Origin: CAZCQG01 sp964500775 | Lineage (GTDB): Bacteria > Campylobacterota > Campylobacteria > Campylobacterales > CAZCQG01 | DNA length: 64,000 bases | Reading direction: 5' to 3' | NCBI GenBank assembly: GCA_964500775.1 | Contig: CAZCQG010000004.1 | Span: 1 to 64,000, forward strand | Part shown: positions 62,390 through 64,000 of the stretch, one piece after another | Position numbering within the stretch: position 1 is the stretch's first letter | How the letters are laid out: the number at the start of each line of letters is the position of its first letter | The notes under the pieces: generated by a model | What the model saw: the letters and a program-made list of their open reading frames with translations, nothing else | The model's database searches: none | Told to the model about the DNA's origin: nothing | Made by a program: the position numbers and the translations under genes

Positions 62390-62839
62390 ATGTTTGACGT
62401 AACGAGAATCAAAGAAATATTACCGCATAGATTCCCATTCCTCCTCGTGGATAGGGTAACTAGCATCAATCTCAACAACGATATAGAAGCTTTTAAAAAC
62501 GTGACGATTAACGAGCAACTGTTTGAAGGGCACTTTCCCGTCCAGCCTATATACCCCGGAGTAATGATCATCGAAGGTCTCGCGCAAGCGGGAGGTGTTT
62601 TGGCATTTCTTAGTATGTACGGAGAAGAGGCAAAAAACAACGGTGATAAGATCGTCTATTTTATGGGTATCGACAATGCGAAATTTAGAAGCCCCGTAGT
62701 GCCGGGAGATAGACTGGTCTACAAACTCAACGTACTGAAGACAAAAGGGAAGGTTTGGGTTTTAGAGGGGAAAGCATACGTCGAGGGAAAACTCGTAGCA
62801 GAAGCCGAACTCAAAGCGATGATGGCGGATAAAGAATAA
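62390..62839 (+). CDS. fabZ: 3-hydroxyacyl-ACP dehydratase FabZ
   Basis: 149 residues. Dehydrates hydroxyacyl-ACP in fatty acid elongation. Hot-dog fold with HRFPFLLVDRV, the catalytic His in GHFPVQPIYPGVMIIEGLAQ and the paired Glu. ATG follows AAGGAG. First of fabZ-lpxA-clpX, an order shared with Campylobacter jejuni. Confidence 0.96.
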   Translation: MFDVTRIKEILPHRFPFLLVDRVTSINLNNDIEAFKNVTINEQLFEGHFPVQPIYPGVMIIEGLAQAGGVLAFLSMYGEEAKNNGDKIVYFMGIDNAKFRSPVVPGDRLVYKLNVLKTKGKVWVLEGKAYVEGKLVAEAELKAMMADKE

Positions 62840-62856
62840 ATTAAAGAGACAAAACT

Positions 62857-63651
62857 ATGTGCAAAATAGCAAAAACGGCAATCATCGGAAAAGAGGTCGA
62901 GCTAGGAGAAAACATCGAAATAGGTGATTTTTGCGTCTTAGAGGGCAATATCAAAATAGGCAATGGCACAAAAATTGCTAATAGCACGGTAGTTAGCGGC
63001 AAGGTTACTATCGGCGAAAACAATAAAATCTATTCGTTCGTCACTCTGGGCTCACATCCGCAGAGTATTTCTTACAAGGGTGAAGAGGTAGAACTCATCA
63101 TCGGCAACGGCAATACGATACGAGAATACGCGATGTACAATCCCGGCACCCCGGGACACGGCGGCAAAACCGTAATAGGAGATAACAACTTTTTGATGGC
63201 ATATACCCACATAGCGCACGACTGTATAGTCGGCAACAACAATATATTTGCCAACGGTGCGACGCTCGCGGGTCACGTAGAAATAGGAAATAATATCAAT
63301 ATCGGCGGACTTACCCCGATACATCAGTTTGCTAAAGTGGGTGATTTTTGTATGATCGCGGGTGGTTCTGCACTATCGCAAGATATTCCGCCCTATTGCA
63401 TCGCCGAAGGGAATCGCGCCAAGATTCGCGGACTCAATAAGTATGCTTTGCGAAAAAATTTTACAAGAGAACAAGTTGATGAGATAGCACATGTTTTCAA
63501 GGTAATGTTTCGAGGTGTTATGCCGCTTAAAGATCAAGCAGCACTTTTAATGGAGGAGTACCGAGGTATCGCTCACATTGAAAAATTTTGCGATTTTATA
63601 CTAAATTCAAAAAGAGGCATACCCTTTTCGAGGAATAGCGATGAATACTAG
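62857..63651 (+). CDS. lpxA: UDP-N-acetylglucosamine acyltransferase
   Basis: 264 residues. First step of lipid A synthesis. Left-handed beta helix with many hexapeptide repeats; the active-site His is in AYTHIAHDC and the family motif GGLTPIHQFAKVGDF (usually VHQF) is present. C-terminal helical domain is complete. Stop overlaps clpX. Confidence 0.96.
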   Translation: MCKIAKTAIIGKEVELGENIEIGDFCVLEGNIKIGNGTKIANSTVVSGKVTIGENNKIYSFVTLGSHPQSISYKGEEVELIIGNGNTIREYAMYNPGTPGHGGKTVIGDNNFLMAYTHIAHDCIVGNNNIFANGATLAGHVEIGNNINIGGLTPIHQFAKVGDFCMIAGGSALSQDIPPYCIAEGNRAKIRGLNKYALRKNFTREQVDEIAHVFKVMFRGVMPLKDQAALLMEEYRGIAHIEKFCDFILNSKRGIPFSRNSDEY

Positions 63652-64000
63652 AAGTTGCAGTTTTTGCAAAGCCAAAGAATCTCCTACAAACCCGCTTATT
63701 GCAGGGAATAACGTCTATATCTGCAAAAATTGCGTCATAAGCGCCCATAAAATTTTATTCGGAGAGGGCGAATCTGAAGAGAGCTTCGATCTCGAAAAAG
63801 GGCTTCCTACGCCAAAAGAGCTAAAATCTGCCCTTGATGATTATGTCATCGGACAAGACAGAGCCAAAAAAATATTCTCCGTCGCCGTCTACAACCACTA
63901 CAAAAGAATCTTCAAACAAAGCAAAGAAGACGAGGACGATACTGAAATAGCGAAATCAAACGTCCTTTTTATAGGACCTACCGGTAGCGGCAAAACGCTT
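63641..64000 (+). CDS. clpX: ATP-dependent protease ATPase ClpX, N-terminal part (cut by window edge)
   Basis: 120 codons from the ATG at 63641 to the window end. Zinc-binding domain CSFCKAKE...CKNC (four cysteines), then the AAA+ start with IGQDRAKK and Walker A FIGPTGSGKT. It unfolds substrates for ClpP. Starts inside the lpxA 3' end. Confidence 0.96.
   Translation, partial: MNTRSCSFCKAKESPTNPLIAGNNVYICKNCVISAHKILFGEGESEESFDLEKGLPTPKELKSALDDYVIGQDRAKKIFSVAVYNHYKRIFKQSKEDEDDTEIAKSNVLFIGPTGSGKTL

Overview
The window looks like the chromosome of a free-living Campylobacterota (epsilonproteobacterium), probably of the Sulfurimonas/Sulfuricurvum/Sulfurovum type. This is inferred from gene order and content and was not tested by any search. 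Supporting signs are the hisC-fliF-fliG-fliH-dxs, fabZ-lpxA-clpX, tsaE-lptB-rpoN and cheV-cheA(REC)-cheW orders, a cbb3 oxidase cluster with a DUF4006 gene, an orphan FlhB C-terminal-like gene, a Ctc-type L25 and the QueH form of epoxyqueuosine reductase. Coding density is very high. Genes often overlap by 1-11 bases, TTG starts are frequent, and no gene-free stretch exceeds 300 bases (the longest are about 150-160 bases, at 17038-17199, 29625-29786 and 53215-53366). A run of 100 Ns at 6461-6560 is an assembly gap.

Layout. 1-9742, all minus: dnaE (cut by the window edge), a MoxR/DUF58 pair with a small secreted protein, the lipid-precursor block DUF177-rpmF-plsX-fabH, ndk, a 2[4Fe-4S] ferredoxin, metK and an EF-hand-like protein. 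9866-17037: a 2-Cys peroxiredoxin (plus), then the minus run hisC-fliF-fliG-fliH-dxs, which joins histidine synthesis, the flagellar basal body and isoprenoid synthesis. 17200-22574, plus: two phosphohexomutases (pgm and an algC type) flanking an accessory island at about 18835-21212. The island holds a ribbon-helix-helix/MazF toxin-antitoxin pair and a two-gene module of a ParA-like ATPase and a stand-alone RelA/SpoT-type nucleotidyltransferase. 22578-32649: a DUF455 pair (minus), pyrC (plus), the cbb3 oxidase operon ccoNOQP with small membrane proteins and FixH (minus), and ileS (minus).

32748-33112 is a minus-strand tRNA cluster (Lys-Glu-Val-Asp) with a consensus-like promoter. 33195-40932 holds housekeeping genes on both strands: cinA, ppk2, ribE, flhX, lptG, pth, rplY, tal, serB and metF. 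40929-48083 is one tightly packed minus run, glmU-thiS-argC-lpxH-like-cheV-cheA-cheW. 48178-57070 is a plus run, motA-motB-fliP-trmA-dnaX followed by trpD-tsaE-lptB-rpoN. 57088-59233 encodes a membrane sensor that resembles a histidine kinase but lacks its phosphoacceptor His and ATP motifs, plus a single-domain response regulator. 59241-61191 (minus) encodes a coiled-coil protein and a SIMPL-domain protein whose start is disrupted or non-canonical. 61294-64000 (plus): queH, fabZ, lpxA and the start of clpX.

Together the genes serve motility and chemotaxis, cell envelope synthesis (lipid A, LPS export, fatty acids, UDP-GlcNAc), microaerobic respiration, and replication and translation. The island between the two phosphohexomutases is the main candidate for an undescribed system: an AT-rich ParA-like ATPase three bases upstream of a synthetase-only RelA/SpoT domain, next to a toxin-antitoxin pair.
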